A stretch of 64,000 nucleotides of DNA from Delphinapterus leucas. Lineage: Eukaryota > Chordata > Mammalia > Artiodactyla > Monodontidae. The stretch is from the NCBI RefSeq assembly GCF_002288925.2, contig NW_022098026.1, positions 22,958,733 through 23,022,732 of the forward strand. The letters are read 5' to 3'. A model generated the notes under the pieces. The model was not told where the DNA came from. It worked only from the letters and a program-made list of their open reading frames with translations, and made no database searches. The position numbers and the translations under genes are program-made. Below, piece by piece: positions 12,027 through 23,725 of the stretch (the stretch's first letter is position 1; every line of letters begins with the position of its first letter).

Positions 12027-12074
12027 AAGAATGGCATGTCCCCCCAAAAAAAAAAAAAAAGAATGGCATGTCCC
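12027..12074. repeat. Poly(A)-only retro-insertion with 16-bp TSD
   Basis: The word aagaatggcatgtccc occurs at 12027-12042 and 12059-12074. Between the copies are only ccc and 13 A residues. This is the footprint of L1-type target-primed reverse transcription in which almost nothing but the tail was copied. The parent RNA cannot be told. Confidence 0.85.
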
Positions 12075-13195
12075 AAATCAGGTCTGCTCCTTTAGCCTGG
12101 TTCCTACCATGCAGAAATGAAGAAATGTAGAGCAAGGCCACAGCGGCTGACCTATAGTTAAAAACATACAATGTAAGTTGAGAAATAAATCATAAATCCC
12201 TAAGAGAATGGGGTTGTTTGTTACTGCAGCAATCCTGAAGAACATACCTTCTAAGAGAGCTCTTTGGATTTCATTGCTAGCCATACAGGAAAAAAGCAAA
12301 TACCAAAGCGAAACAAAAGAAATAAACACCTTTGAATGGGGTGGCTGATTTTGCCTGGGGCTGTTTCATCCCACCGGTCATTTCCTATGATTTTGTAATG
12401 GTTGCCTGGAGGGCTGTAAGAACATTTCTGGAGTCATCTATCTACAACCTCAACAGGGAAAATTGACATAATTGGTTAGTAATGCCTGCCATGAGCATGG
12501 AATTGAGAGGTGGTGATGCAGATGATGTGTTTGCTCATCTAGGGCCTCAACTTCTCCCACCCTTCCTGCCCTTCAAAGAAAGGAATATTGTGTTTTCCTC
12601 ATTGTCTCCCTCGGTATCCTTCTAAATATTCCTTCCCCCTCACTGGAATCTCACAATTCTGGTGGCAGTACCTGGGAGAGTGGTGGTAAATGAGGCTGGC
12701 TTTTTTGCAGAGTAAAGGGTCAGTGTAAATTCTCATCTTTTTTCCTTGGACGACCTGCCCGTGTGCTTTCCTTCTCTGATCACTCCTTATTCTGAAAGAA
12801 GTGGTCAGTTTTACTGACTCTGTAACTGGTCTTACACAAAACACATGTAACTCTTGCCAGAGCTGAATGGGGTATCTTCACAGAACCCTATTCTTGCCAA
12901 TTCTACTAGCTCACTCAGGGTTAGGCTGGGACATAAAACAGTGAACCAGAGACATATTTCATGTAGTAATCAGGCATTAGCACTAAGCGTATGCCATATT
13001 CCTTCTCACAGAACCACCCTCCAACAAACCACTCTTACACTGTTAGAGCGCCATCTAGAGGCCACTCTAACAAATACCGTTTCCCAAGCCTCTCAATTAG
13101 CCTGCTATAAAGGTAGCAACACTACAAACTAAATGAGTAGGAGAGAAGTAATTTTTACTGTGCATCTCTATGTGACAGGATGCTATTGTTGGAGA
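12075..13195. other. Unassigned stretch
   Basis: No recognisable gene or mobile element. Short frames on both strands show no domain. Confidence 0.4.
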
Positions 13196-13199
13196 CTGA

Positions 13200-13360
13200 A
13201 TGCTTTATCTCACTCAAACATATAAAGTAGTTATTATTATCCCCATTTTACAGATGAGAAAACTGGACTTAGAGTGTGTTCTTTGCTCAACCAAGAAGCA
13301 GAGCCAGCATTCAAAACCTTGTCTTGCTGATATCCATGCAGATACTCCTTCTACTATTCA
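13200..13360 (-). mobile_element. MIR SINE fragment, antisense
   Basis: The core ttattattatccccattttacagatgagaaaactgg is diagnostic of antisense MIR. Sequence to its right (agaagcagagccagcattcaaaac) matches the tRNA-like end. Confidence 0.88.
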
Positions 13361-13444
13361 GCACATCCAACTCTTTATTTGGCTCAGTGCTCTTAGCTTT
13401 CAGGATGTTTTGTTAACCCTCAACAGAATATGTCAATGAAGAAG

Positions 13445-13565
13445 ATGTGTCTGTACAGAACCAAATACACTTAAGTTACTTCCCCTATCTTGACTATTCC
13501 ATGTCTTTTCCCTCTATGACACATATGCACTAAATAAATATTTGTTCAATGAATAAATGACAAAT
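13445..13565 (+). mobile_element. L2 LINE 3' end fragment
   Basis: Ends with aaataaatatttgttcaatgaataaatga, the typical L2 3' terminus of tandem TGAATGA-like units. Upstream ctattccatgtctttt fits the preceding L2 3' UTR. Confidence 0.65.
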
Positions 13566-14004
13566 AAAATGTTTTTCCTTTTTCCTTGCCTCCTTTCAAA
13601 CCCTTTTCAAAACTGCATTCCCAGAATAGCTGCACCCACATCTGACCACTCTGTACATTCTCATCATGTGAAAGGTCTTCCTTGCCACCCTCCTCCACCC
13701 TCCAAGTAAATGCCATACTACACAGTCCATGCATTTCTAAGGATAAAGTGATTCAGAGTTAAAATTAATCAGGATACTCCTAACGTGAAAGAAACCCTAT
13801 GCCAAACCATTTTTCTACAGTAAAGAGTCATTGAATCAACTGAATAACCACTTTCCTATTCATCTGTTTTGTTGAGCTTGCTTTCCTGATACTGGTTTAT
13901 ATTAACTAAGGTGTGGATATATATCTAAACATTAATGTTTATTTTTCAGTGACACCCAATTAAGCCTTGTAAGTATTTTTTCTAGGACTGTATGCATCGT
14001 TTCA
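13566..14004. other. Unassigned stretch
   Basis: Nothing recognisable as gene or repeat. Confidence 0.4.
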
Positions 14005-14100
14005 GTAAGAGTGTGAGCTCTACGAGGGCAAGTACTAATTTTGTAACCCTCTAATTCCCACTGCAATGTCTTCAGCTATATTATTAAATGTTTATGACTG
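14005..14100 (+). mobile_element. L2 LINE 3' end fragment
   Basis: The word gtgagctctacgagggcaagtac is the L2 3' UTR landmark, followed by ttcccactgcaatgtc and a worn attaaatgtttatgact end. Confidence 0.75.
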
Positions 14101-14924
14101 ACAAAGAATTTGTCCCTCTCTAACTAGTCGTTTGAAATAAATACGAATGAGCAATTAAATGTTAAAACGGAGCAAAAGAATGAGGAGTAGATTTTCCCAG
14201 AAGGTAATTATTGAGTGCCTACCATATTCCAGGAACCACACTGGGTGATGGGGGAACATAGTCTCTGGCCTCCAGGCTATACACAGTCTCATGGGATAAA
14301 CAGACAATTACGGTGCAGTGTCCTGGGTGGGCAGAGGCCCACAGATATCCTACACTTTGAGGAAAGGCAAAAATGACTGACTGCTGAGGTCTCTAATTAC
14401 TGAGCTTTCTCCTGAAGTGACGGTAAATGCTATAACGCAATTATAATAAATATTATAATGCAATTACAATAAATGTGCGTTGAATTAAATCAAATTGCTG
14501 TCTTGCTCTCCAGAAGCTCAAATACGAAATATGAGCCGTGAAAATTAGAAATGTGTGTTTTTTTAAAATTCAGAGCTTCTAAGTATGTTACCTCTGGAGA
14601 TATTTCAGAAGATTTTAACCCATAATAGTCCTTAAGAAATTTTATAAGATTCTATCCTACCCAAATGGCCCTTTGATCTGCTGAATAGATCCTTCTAGAA
14701 GTTTCTTTAGATTTTTTCACAGGCATTGGAGGTAAAAGAATCCAAGGAACTGGCAAACCTAGAATCTAATTTTTCTGACATTGGGTGATTTACAGTTGAT
14801 AATGACAATGGAATGTGATTGAAAGCATCCACAATTTGTACAAAATTGTGTCACATAGAACTGTGGCCCCCAGCACCTATAAATGCTATTCTCTCAGAAT
14901 TAGGGGCATCTTAAACTTTTTTTC
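14101..14924. other. Unassigned stretch with short tandem duplication
   Basis: At 14434-14480 a unit close to gcaattataataaatattataat is repeated with changes (about 21 bp). Around 14200-14300, attgagtgcctaccatattcc is a fragment of an old unnamed dispersed repeat. No gene. Confidence 0.4.
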
Positions 14925-15045
14925 TACCCTGCTCAACAAGCTCTTTGAGAGCACAGCCTGTGCCTTTCTTATTACCATACACTGGGTCCTGCCAAAGTGG
15001 AAGGCACGGAGTAAGCATTTACATGTAATGAGATGGATTAAAATA
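14925..15045 (+). mobile_element. L2 LINE 3' end fragment
   Basis: Shows aagctctttgagagcacagcctgtgcc, then ccatacactgggtcctgcc and aaggcacggagtaagcattta, in L2 3' UTR order. Confidence 0.7.
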
Positions 15046-15214
15046 TTATAATTGAATGCATGTAAACAAATATAATTGACTGTCCCTTGCTGAAGTTTTT
15101 GTGGAATTTATAAATGTACATCTCTCCATCACCCTCTTTGATGAGCAAATTTGTCTTCCTTTCAATTTAAACTTTCTGCCTTATTGCTTACAAGTAAAAT
15201 ATCTTTTTATAGAC

Positions 15215-15680
15215 ATATTCGAAAATAAAAATAAGCAACTTTTTAAAAAGAAAAAAATTCTACCACCTAGAGTTAATCAATATTAACATTTCGTTTCATG
15301 TTTTTTTCAAGATTTTTCTATGCAAATATACACTTTCAAAAATAAAGATATTTTCCTGATGTATATATTATTTGGTAACTTATATGCATATAAATAATAA
15401 GTAAGCATATTTCATATCATAAGTATGCATGTATATTCTCATCTTTAGTGGTTACACATCCAACATCTATATCTCAAAATTTATTTAACCTATACTTGAT
15501 ATCAGACAGCTAGGTTTTTCCAAATTTTTGTTATTTGAAACAACATTGTGACAAAGGTCTTTATACTTAAACTTCTTGCATTCATTTGAGAGTTTCCTTA
15601 GAAAACTAACAGAATTGCTGGGCCAAAGGGAAAGACCATTTTAAAGCCTCCTGATGCTTAGGCCTAAATTTCTCTCTGGA
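15215..15680 (-). mobile_element. Ancient L1M LINE fragment, antisense
   Basis: The order ctaccacctagagttaatc, ttttctatgcaaatatac, gggttacac-like centre and gaattgctgggccaaaggg is that of an old antisense L1M 3' region. Highly diverged, with no open frame. Confidence 0.6.
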
Positions 15681-15834
15681 CCCACCTTATATAGACACTG
15701 CACCAATCCTGGGTGGTATCATTGTTCGAGCCTGTATGATAACGAAATTTTTAATATTCATTTATTTTCTATATTTAGTAAACAGGAACATGATTGTGTA
15801 AACCCTGTCTATGAATATAAGCAGAATGTATAAT

Positions 15835-16070
15835 AGTTAAGAAGTGAGTTCTCAAGCCAGATTACTTGATCCCATATCCTGATTCAGCCATCTACTAGTT
15901 CTATGCCTCAACCAATTTAAATACTTCTTTGTGCTTGTTTCCTCATCTGGAAAATGGGACAATTAAAGTATCTCTCTTAGGGTTGTTCTGAAGATTAATT
16001 GTATTAATCCATCAATGGATTCAGAAGAGTACCTTACACATGTAGATTTTCAATAAATGCTGCACATTCT
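15835..16070 (+). mobile_element. MIR SINE, near full length, sense
   Basis: Reads through the MIR from gtataatagttaagaagtgag, the tRNA-like part, tgtttcctcatctggaaaatggg, and gggttgttctgaagattaattg to ttcaataaatgctgcac. Confidence 0.93.
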
Positions 16071-17339
16071 CTTCTTTTTCCTGGGAAAACTACTAAATTA
16101 ATTTTTCAGCCCCCCCTTGCAGTTATGTATGTCTATGAGACTAGAATGTAAGATGAATTGATGTGTGTCATTTACTGGCCTGACTCATTAATACCTTCAA
16201 GACATGATCCTCATCCATTACGCTGTCAGCCAGCTAAAGAGAGACAATCTCGAGGACCTAGAGCAGGTGGAACCATAGGATGGAAGGAGCCTGGATCTAC
16301 GAATGAATGAATGAATGGAACAAGAGCCCCACCTCCACCAACCACACTGAACTATCAGTACATCAGTGAGAAATAAATGTGTACTGTGTTACACCTGAAA
16401 TGTTTAGTTGCTTCTGTTATAGCAGTTAGCCTTTCTGAACTAGTGGAGTTGCCTGTTAGTACTCTCTTATAACATACTATCTGTTTTAAAGAAGAAAGAA
16501 TTTTGATCTCAAAATATGAAGAGTGGATAGATGAAAGGAGTTCAGAACTGAAAATTTGTTGCACATAATTGATAACTTGATAATATATGATTCCAAGGGT
16601 CATTCGTCTATCTGAAATGTTTTTGTGTTTTTTTTTTTACCTCATTTCTTTCTTATAGTTCTCATGTTGGCTCCAGGCTAAAGAGGTTAATCTCAATACA
16701 GCTAAATGGACTTATTCAACTTAAAAACACAGATTCCTCATGTCCCCTCTTAGCTTTACCAGTGAACATTGTTTTCTTACATTTATTGAAACACTTAGAC
16801 CATCAATACCAAAGTACTAGCTGAGAAAATCCAGGAGGAAACAGTCTTCAGGAAAAAGAGAAATATTCAAAAGAAAGCCTACTGCATTAAAAACAAAATC
16901 CAACAGCAACAAGAGAAAGTTCCCTATAATGGTTATGAAATGTCTAAAGCAAAGTTGCACCAAACAGGAATATATTTACCAAGTTTTCCTCTTGAGGACC
17001 ATAGACATGAAAGAAAAATGCTCAGTTTAGGGCACTATTTGTTTTGCAAAAATAGAAAAAAGGAAAGGAAAGGAAAAAGGATACCAAGAATGATACAGAA
17101 TGAATATATATATATATATATGCCATTTTATGAGCACTGAGACACAAATTTATTCAAATATAAACCATATAATTTTTTTCTAAGGTTAGAGCTTCCAGCT
17201 GAGACTAACTGAGGTGTTTTTCAGAGTATTTTGATACTCGAGGGACCATAAGATATTAAATAACACTATCAAATGTATATTTCTAAATATACAATTAAAC
17301 AGCTATCCCCTTATTTGCATCATGCTCTGTAGTGTGTTT
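16071..17339. other. Unassigned stretch with microsatellites
   Basis: Contains a short GAAT repeat at 16299-16317 and a TA repeat at 17103-17122. A segment near 16115-16210 (gtgtcatttactggcctg) recalls an old unnamed repeat. No gene. Confidence 0.4.
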
Positions 17340-17465
17340 TGTATAAAGGAAGGTATCATCAGCCCCACCCCCCAGATAGGACACTGAAATTCAGAAAAGT
17401 CAAGGGGTTTGTCCAAGGTTATATGGACAGTGTTATAAGGCCACACAAGTAATCATCCACTGAGT
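17340..17465 (-). mobile_element. MIR SINE fragment, antisense (weak)
   Basis: Identified by aggacactgaaattcagaaaagtcaaggggtttgtccaaggttat, in antisense MIR order around the tgaggaaactgaggc core. Diverged and partial. Confidence 0.55.
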
Positions 17466-18325
17466 GATGTGCATGCTTAAATTTTCACATATGAATTTTC
17501 TAGAAATGGTTAAAGTGAGAGCTATGATCAAGTTAATCAATGTAACAGTTATAGATGCGCCCATGAGAGGAAAATGTGACCAATAGGATGGATTTGAATT
17601 AGCCCAGCTTAAATCATAGAAAAGAACAATTGAATCATTTAATAAGCAGTAGATTAAAACCTATTCTAATAATTCCAGTGAAAATACCTGAAATACGAAA
17701 GGTTTACCAAGCCCCACTCTAATAGTATACTGGTTTCAGGAAAGAGTAAGTAAAACAAAATTTTAGGCTAATAAAGTGATTCAGCAAGTGCTTTGGATCT
17801 TTTTGTGGTGTAATTTAACCTCCACATCTGTTCCTGAGAAACAGCTATATAACAAATATTTATATATTTAAATCCTATTGCCTATTTATTTTCATTATTC
17901 CACCTGAAACATAATTCTTTAGAAAAAGAAGAGAAGCTAAGGGACCTCTTTATAAAATCACACAAATACAACAAAGTTGTAAATAATCATGCATTTAAAA
18001 GAAAACTATACTTTCTTGAAAATGTAATAAGAATATTCTAAACAAAACGTAAAGTAGGAATTCAGGGTAAGAACTGAAAGGCATTTCAACCTGTTTTGCT
18101 GTTGTTATAAAATGTTTATGCTAAATTGAAAAAATACAACAAAACAATGAAAAAAAAATGACTTTCAGTCCTAAATCAGTTTGGCAAATATGCATGAATA
18201 CCTCTTTATTAGTAAGCACACCAGCAGAAAACAGAATTCACCCCAGGTGACTCAAATAAAGAGACTTCAATAAAATGACTACTTACGGAGGTGTGAGCAG
18301 GGTTAAGGAGATTTTAAAAAGGAAT
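17466..18325. other. Unassigned AT-rich stretch
   Basis: No gene and no recognised element up to the SINE that follows. Confidence 0.4.
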
Positions 18326-18534
18326 AGGGGGCTTCCCTGGTGGCGCAGTGGTTGAGAGTCTGCCCGCCGATGCAGGAGGTGCGGGTTTGTGACCCGCTCC
18401 GGGAGGATCCCGCATGCCGCAGAGCGGCTGGGCCCGTGAGCCATGGCCCCTTGAGCCTGCGCGTCCGGAGCCTGTGCTCCGCAACGGGAGAGGCCACCAC
18501 AGTGAGAGGCCCGCGTACGGCAAAAAAAAAAAAA
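18326..18534 (+). mobile_element. CHR-type tRNA-derived SINE, sense
   Basis: Begins gggcttccctggtggcgcagtgg, a tRNA-like A-box head. It continues through a B-box-like region and the GC-rich body, and ends in an A tail. The flanks aaaaaggaatagggg and aaaaaggaatgggg give a target duplication of about 10-14 bp with one mismatch. This is a pol III SINE mobilised by L1. Confidence 0.95.
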
Positions 18535-18544
18535 AAAAAGGAAT

Positions 18545-19085
18545 GGGGATGCTACCTAAATCTTTCTTTCCCAAATCAGAAAAAAAAAAAAAAAAAAGAT
18601 GAGCACAAGTACCCAAATAATAAAGTCTAGCAGAGTTGTTTAGATTGACACCGAAATTTTGCTTTGATGTCAGTATTATCAACATCATCCTCATCCTCAA
18701 AGAAGTATTTACTACTTACTGGGTGTCAAGAGCCTGACATTGTGCTGAATAACTGTTAGAACAATCAGTCTGGACTTAGTATGGGGAAATGAAGGGAGAG
18801 GAAAGAGAATCCATGAGCTCAGAAGCAAGTGAAATCACTAAGAGGCAATAGAAATAGAGAAGAATTAATGACTATGTAGACCGAAGCAGTGATAGATGGC
18901 TAGAAAAGGGGAAAGGAACTATGCGGCCAAGAAACACAGTGGAAGAAGGATCCATTAGATGAATGATTGCAGTTGTAGGGTTGTAAGAGAGAAAAAAAAA
19001 AGGAGACAAACGTACTTCTGAGGTTCTAATTCCATGTGCCCAGAGGAATAATGAGGCTATTAACAGCTAAGGGAAGAGAGGGGGA
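18545..19085. other. Unassigned stretch with old repeat traces
   Basis: A second A-run at 18581-18598 follows the SINE closely. Purine-rich sequence at 18780-19080 (ctgaggttctaattcc, gaggctattaacagctaag) resembles a very old dispersed repeat that I cannot name. No gene. Confidence 0.35.
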
Positions 19086-19149
19086 TTGAGTGCAGGTTAG
19101 AAATGGGAGTGAGGAAACAGGGAGGTGTTTCTGGTCTTACCTGAACAAG

Positions 19150-19290
19150 GATTTAGACATGGATTCCAGTCCTAGCTCAGCTCCTCACTGGTTGTGGAAG
19201 AGCAGGCCAGTCTCTGAGCCTTTGTTTCCTCACCTGAAAAACCATGCTAATTTTAGTGCCTTCCTCGTAGAGACTTTTTTGGTTGTTTTG
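19150..19290 (+). mobile_element. MIR SINE fragment, sense
   Basis: Shows gatttagacatggattccagtcctagctcagctcctcactgg, gagcctttgtttcctcacctg and the following MIR core. It stops at a T-run where an old L1 begins. Possible 3' remnant at about 19770-19830. Confidence 0.75.
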
Positions 19291-19309
19291 TTTTAATCAA
19301 AATCCTTTT

Positions 19310-19765
19310 TTCCAATACTTGTAGGTTTACCAAAAAACTAAGCAGAAAGTACAGTTCAATATACCACCTCACTGCCCCCCAATTTCCCTTATTAACATCT
19401 TGTATTCTGTGGTACAAGATGTATTTGTTACAAGTCTATTGTATTTGTTACAATAGATGAAGCAATGGTGATACGTGATTACTAACTGAAGTCCATAGTT
19501 TATACTAGGGTTCACTCTTTGTTATCTATTCTATGAATTTGGACAAATGAACGACATGCCCCCACCATGACAGTATCATTCAGAATTGTTTCACTCCCTA
19601 AAAATCTGTACTACACCTCTTCATCCCCTGCCCCCAACCCCTGGCGACCACTGATCTACTGTCTCCATAGTTTTACCTTTTCAGACTTGTCACATAGTTG
19701 GAGTCATATAGTATGTAGCATTTTTAGATTGCTTTCTTTCATTTAAAGTATGCATTTAAGGTTTA
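19310..19765 (-). mobile_element. Ancient L1M LINE fragment, antisense
   Basis: Runs in antisense L1M order: ttattaacatcttgtattc, actgaagtccatagttta, gggttcactctttg, cagtatcattcagaattg, cccctggcgaccactg, catagttttaccttttcag and gcatttaaggtt. The same family is longer at 59345-61500. Confidence 0.85.
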
Positions 19766-20009
19766 TAGAGTCATTTTAAAAGTCTTGCAGAGAGTAAACA
19801 CTAAACCAAACTAACTGTTGTTACTCCTATCATTAGCATTGTTATTATTTCATAAATGCTTCATTTTCCTAGGGTTTTGAAAAGTAGATCATGCATTTCC
19901 CTAGAGTCATGTAGGTCCTGTTTGCTGGTTCTCCCTGTTATATCTACTTTCTTTTACTCCCAACTTTTTGGTAACATTTCTTTCACCTCTAATTTGTTTA
20001 CTCACTCCT

Positions 20010-20145
20010 CTTATCCCCTCTAAACTGACAGTTTTATCAGAAAAGGGACTATTTTTGCCTTGTCCACTACTCTATTCCCAGCATTGAGCACAGTGCCTGG
20101 CAGGTGGCAGGTGCTCCCTAAACATTTGCAGAGTGAGTGAAAGGT
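20010..20145 (+). mobile_element. L2 LINE 3' end fragment
   Basis: The words ccttgtccactactctattcccagc, gagcacagtgcctggcaggtgg and ctccctaaacatttgcagagtgagtgaa match the L2 3' terminus. Confidence 0.85.
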
Positions 20146-21078
20146 TGGCATGGTGACCTGAATTGAAGAGACAAGGACTTGCAGTAACACAGCTTTGGGC
20201 AATGAACTGAAGGAAAGGCTGTGATGAGACCACAGGCCCCATGACTAGAAAAACGGTGGAGGACTTGATCCAGCCTACAGCTCACACACACAGGGACTTA
20301 AGTAGCTGCTAAAGGGAGTCTTCATTTACATCATTCCCTAATCTCAACCTGTAGTATTTTAAGTTTCTATATAGCAAGAGATGTGTCAAATGGCTTTAGA
20401 TAATACACTGAATGTTATTCAAATATATAAAATTTAATATCTAATTATAATTACTTTTTGATTCCAACTCAAATCAGAAGTAACTTTACCCTAATTTTTC
20501 TTTGGATGCAAATCAAATTCGCCTACCCACAGTGCTACCTGAAATAAAATCAACACTAGTTTATCAGTGTTCCATAGGACTCGCTCCAGATATGTGAGAA
20601 GAGAATTGTTTAAAAAACAATTGATGTCTCTCCTCTGGCTCATCTCCAAGGTATTCAAAGCATGTTTCTTCATCCCTGCACGTTTTTCTTTTTGTCCCAT
20701 TTTCATTTTAAACTAATGATAATGATACTTCATTGATGTCGCTCTGGCAGAATGGTTAAGTGGAAAGTTTCCTCTAAACCAAAATGTTCCCTAACCCACT
20801 GGGGAATTCTGAAAGCTAGATACTAATACGTACTGTAATTAAGAAATAATGACCTTTCCACCATGATTTATTTCCACAGATTTAGATTCAATGCTGAGAA
20901 GCTACAGTTTAAATTGTTGCCGTGCCCAATAGTAAAAACTCCTATAAATCCTCTGAGGTCAATTGTAAAAAAAACATGCATTTCAGCAAAAAGAAAGTTA
21001 AGTGAAGGTGTTGTTCTTATTTGTTACCCTCACTTCCACCCAAATTAAAGGAACCACACAAGCAGCCAGATGGACAGA
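20146..21078. other. Unassigned stretch
   Basis: No gene or clear element. Short frames on both strands lack domains. Confidence 0.4.
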
Positions 21079-21106
21079 GAAAGGGAGAGAGAGAGAGAGA
21101 GAGAGA
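21079..21106. repeat. (GA)n microsatellite
   Basis: An almost pure GA run inside a purine-rich tract. Confidence 0.95.
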
Positions 21107-21394
21107 AAATTAATATGAAAAAGCATTACCCTGGGCTTGCTCTGAGGTCTTGGGGGTAGTTTCTCTGCTAGTCCTGCTACTGTGAAGCCTGAAGCCGTTC
21201 CCTTTCCATTCCTTAGGGTGCCTGTTCAGTTAACTAACTGAACAGTAAGAAAAAGAATGAATGCAAGGTCTAAGGCCTTGAGTAAGGTACTTCTCAGCTG
21301 CCCTGAAGGATTAACGGTGATAGCACAGGGCAAGAAAAACCCCACTGCTTGCTCAGAAGAAACTGGAATTTAGCAGATTCAGCTCTTAAATGTA
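21107..21394. other. Unassigned stretch
   Basis: A direct repeat of cagttaactaactgaacagt type near 21227-21247 forms a small imperfect palindrome. Nothing else recognised. Confidence 0.35.
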
Positions 21395-21565
21395 AGTTAA
21401 CAGCACCGGGTGCGGAATGAGACCACTTACCAGCTGTGTCAACTTGAGCGGTACCCTTAATCTCTCTGAGCCTCATTTGCTTCAACTGTCAAATGTGGCT
21501 GATGATTTCTCCTTTTGTGGGGCTGCGTATATCAATGTAAAAAGCACAGTGGTGCATTTCCATTT
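21395..21565 (+). mobile_element. MIR SINE fragment, sense
   Basis: Contains gagaccacttaccagctgtgtcaacttgagc, cttaatctctctgagcctcatttgc and tcaactgtcaaatgtggctgatgat, in sense MIR order. Confidence 0.85.
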
Positions 21566-21927
21566 TTTAAAATTATGCTGGCCTCAGCTAATCTTCAAAG
21601 AAGCCTCTGGAAACAGTTACAAGGGAGGTCAGAGAACCACCCCTTGGCTTAATTTGGGACACAGGGCAAATCATTTGCAGTTGTGGGAACCTTGAACTGG
21701 GGATGGAGTATTTTACTTGAAATGTACACAATTGGGATGAAGCAATTAGATTAGAAAATTGTAAGCCTGGTGAGAGGATTAAGAAAATTCTGTTTTATCC
21801 TAATTAATGTCAAATGTATTTTTCAATCACCCCATAATGAGAAAATCAGAGAATACTGAAAAGAAAAAGAAGTTAGATCTTTCTCACTAACCCTCACCCC
21901 CGACAAAAGTGAAATAGAGTATGTGGC
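21566..21927. other. Unassigned stretch
   Basis: No gene or element identified. Confidence 0.4.
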
Positions 21928-22147
21928 TTTTTTTTATTATTATTATTTTTTTTTGCGGTACGCGGGCCTCTCACTGTTGTGGCCTCTCCCGTTGCGGAGC
22001 ACAGGCTCCGGACGCGCAGGCTCAGCGGCCGTGGCTCACGGGCCCAGCTGCTCCGCGGCACGTGGGATCCTCCCGGACCGGGGCACGAACCCGCGTCCCC
22101 TGCATCAGCAGGCGGACTCTCAACCACTGCGCCACCAGGGAAGCCCC
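21928..22147 (-). mobile_element. CHR-type tRNA-derived SINE, antisense
   Basis: A T/ATT-rich tail at the left is followed by gcggtacgcgggcctctcac, the GC-rich body and the head as gcgccaccagggaagcccc. The tail contains an ATT microsatellite. No clear target duplication was found by eye. Confidence 0.95.
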
Positions 22148-22663
22148 ACAAATACATTTTTGTAATACAGTAATGACTCCAGAAAAAAGTGTGATGTTTT
22201 AAAGGGTATTCTGATTTAGATTGAGAAGGCCACTCTGGGGAAAGGCAATCATATGCCCTCCCTCCTTAACACAGGCTTTTCCAGAGCATACTCTGCAATG
22301 GAAGCTGGTGCATGAGTAGTTTATTTGTGGGAGAAGCATGAGAGACAGGGACCAAGAGAGCCAACACAAGCCTACGTTATGAGATTTGCCTTTACTCTGG
22401 GAGACAACTGACTTCTTGATCCCATCAGACAGCTGAGAAATCTTATGACATGGCTCTATGCACCCTTTGCCTAAGAAAAGAAAAAGCATTTGTTGGTGGG
22501 CTTCTGTCCCACATTAGTCAAAGGCTGCTTCATGGGGTGCTTTGGACTTCCCCAAATTCTGGGTTGCACACGTATGCCTAGTTTTAAGTGCCAGCCAGGT
22601 CTGCCAGTAACTGCAGCTGAGCAGCCCCTGGGCAATGCAAGAGTTATAGGGTAAGTACCCCAG
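22148..22663. other. Unassigned stretch
   Basis: No coding or repeat assignment. It borders the left end of an LTR. Confidence 0.4.
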
Positions 22664-22667
22664 ACAA

Positions 22668-23721
22668 TATAAACCAGCAGGACCCTATGGGGCCTTCCAG
22701 GGACAGATCCCTCCCCCATATCTTCTGCTGTAGCTCCTCTGAAGTACCTAGATAATAGTATCTGGTGCACATTTCCTGAGTTGTTTTACAGATGATAAAA
22801 CCCTCCACCAAATGGAAGAAATTAACTATTTGATGATCATGAGCCCCCAGACCTACTGGCGCCTAAGGATTGCTAACGTTAACTGCCCTGTTACCTCACC
22901 ATGAATGAATCAGAGAATTGTGCACAAGCTGATCACATACCCTGCAACCCTCCTGCCTCACGTGGCCTTTAAAAGTGCTTTGCTAACTATTTACAACAGC
23001 CAAGATGTGGAAGCAACCTAAATGTCCATCAACAGATGAATGGCTAAAGAAGATGTGGTACATATATACAATGGACATTACTCAGCCATAAAAAAGAATG
23101 AAATCATGCCATTTGCAGCAACATGAATGGGCCTAGAGATTATCATACTAAGTGAAGGAAGTCAGACAGAGAAAGACAAATATCATATGATATCACTTAT
23201 ATGTGGAATCTATAAAGAATGATATAAATGAACTTATTTACAAAACAGAAACAGACCCACAGACTTAGAAAACAAGCTTATGGTTACCAAAGGGGAAAGG
23301 TTGGCGGGTGGGTAATAAATTAGGAGTTTGGGATTAACGTACACACACTACTATATATAAAATAGATAATCAACAAGGACCTACTGTATAGCACAGGAAC
23401 TCGAGTCAATATTCTGTAATAACATAAAAGGGAAAAGAATCTGAAAAAGAATAGATATATGTATAACTGAATCACTTTGCTGTACACCTGAAACTAACAC
23501 AATATTGTAAACCAGCTAAACTCCAATGTAAAATAAAAAAATGTTTTTAAATGCTCTGCTGAAACACTTCGGAGAGTTCATGGTTTTTGAGCACAAGCCA
23601 GCCATCCTCCTTTTACTGGCGCCTTTACAATAAATGCTGCGTTTTCCTTCACCACAACCTGGTGTCAGTAGATTGGCTTTACTGCACAAGGGAGAATGGA
23701 CCCAAGTTTGATTCCGTAACA
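22668..23721 (+). mobile_element. ERV1-type solo LTR interrupted by an L1
   Basis: Shares its words and their order with the solo LTR at 42665-43271: agcaggaccctatg, a gagttgttttacagat segment, cctcaccat..gaat..tcagag, and a U5 end reading to attccgtaaca. The left TG has become TA. An aataaa signal and ttccttcaccacaacctggtgtc are visible near 23632-23665. Flanking acaa and acac resemble a decayed 4-bp duplication. Without the L1 the LTR is about 490 bp. No internal retroviral genes are present. Confidence 0.8.
22983..23548 (+). mobile_element. L1MA-like LINE 3' end inside the LTR
   Basis: Sense L1 from tatttacaacagccaagatgtgg through actcagccataaaaaagaatg and caaggacctactgtatagcacagg to a worn A-rich end. 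Its flanks aagtgctttgct and aaatgctctgct look like a decayed target duplication. It splits the LTR between tggcctttaaaag and the U5 region, so it is younger than the LTR. Confidence 0.9.
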
Positions 23722-23725
23722 ACAC

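Noticed and set aside
18326..18400. tRNA gene candidates at SINE heads
   Set aside because: The A- and B-box-like words belong to the tRNA-derived SINE promoter. No cloverleaf with an acceptor stem can be drawn.
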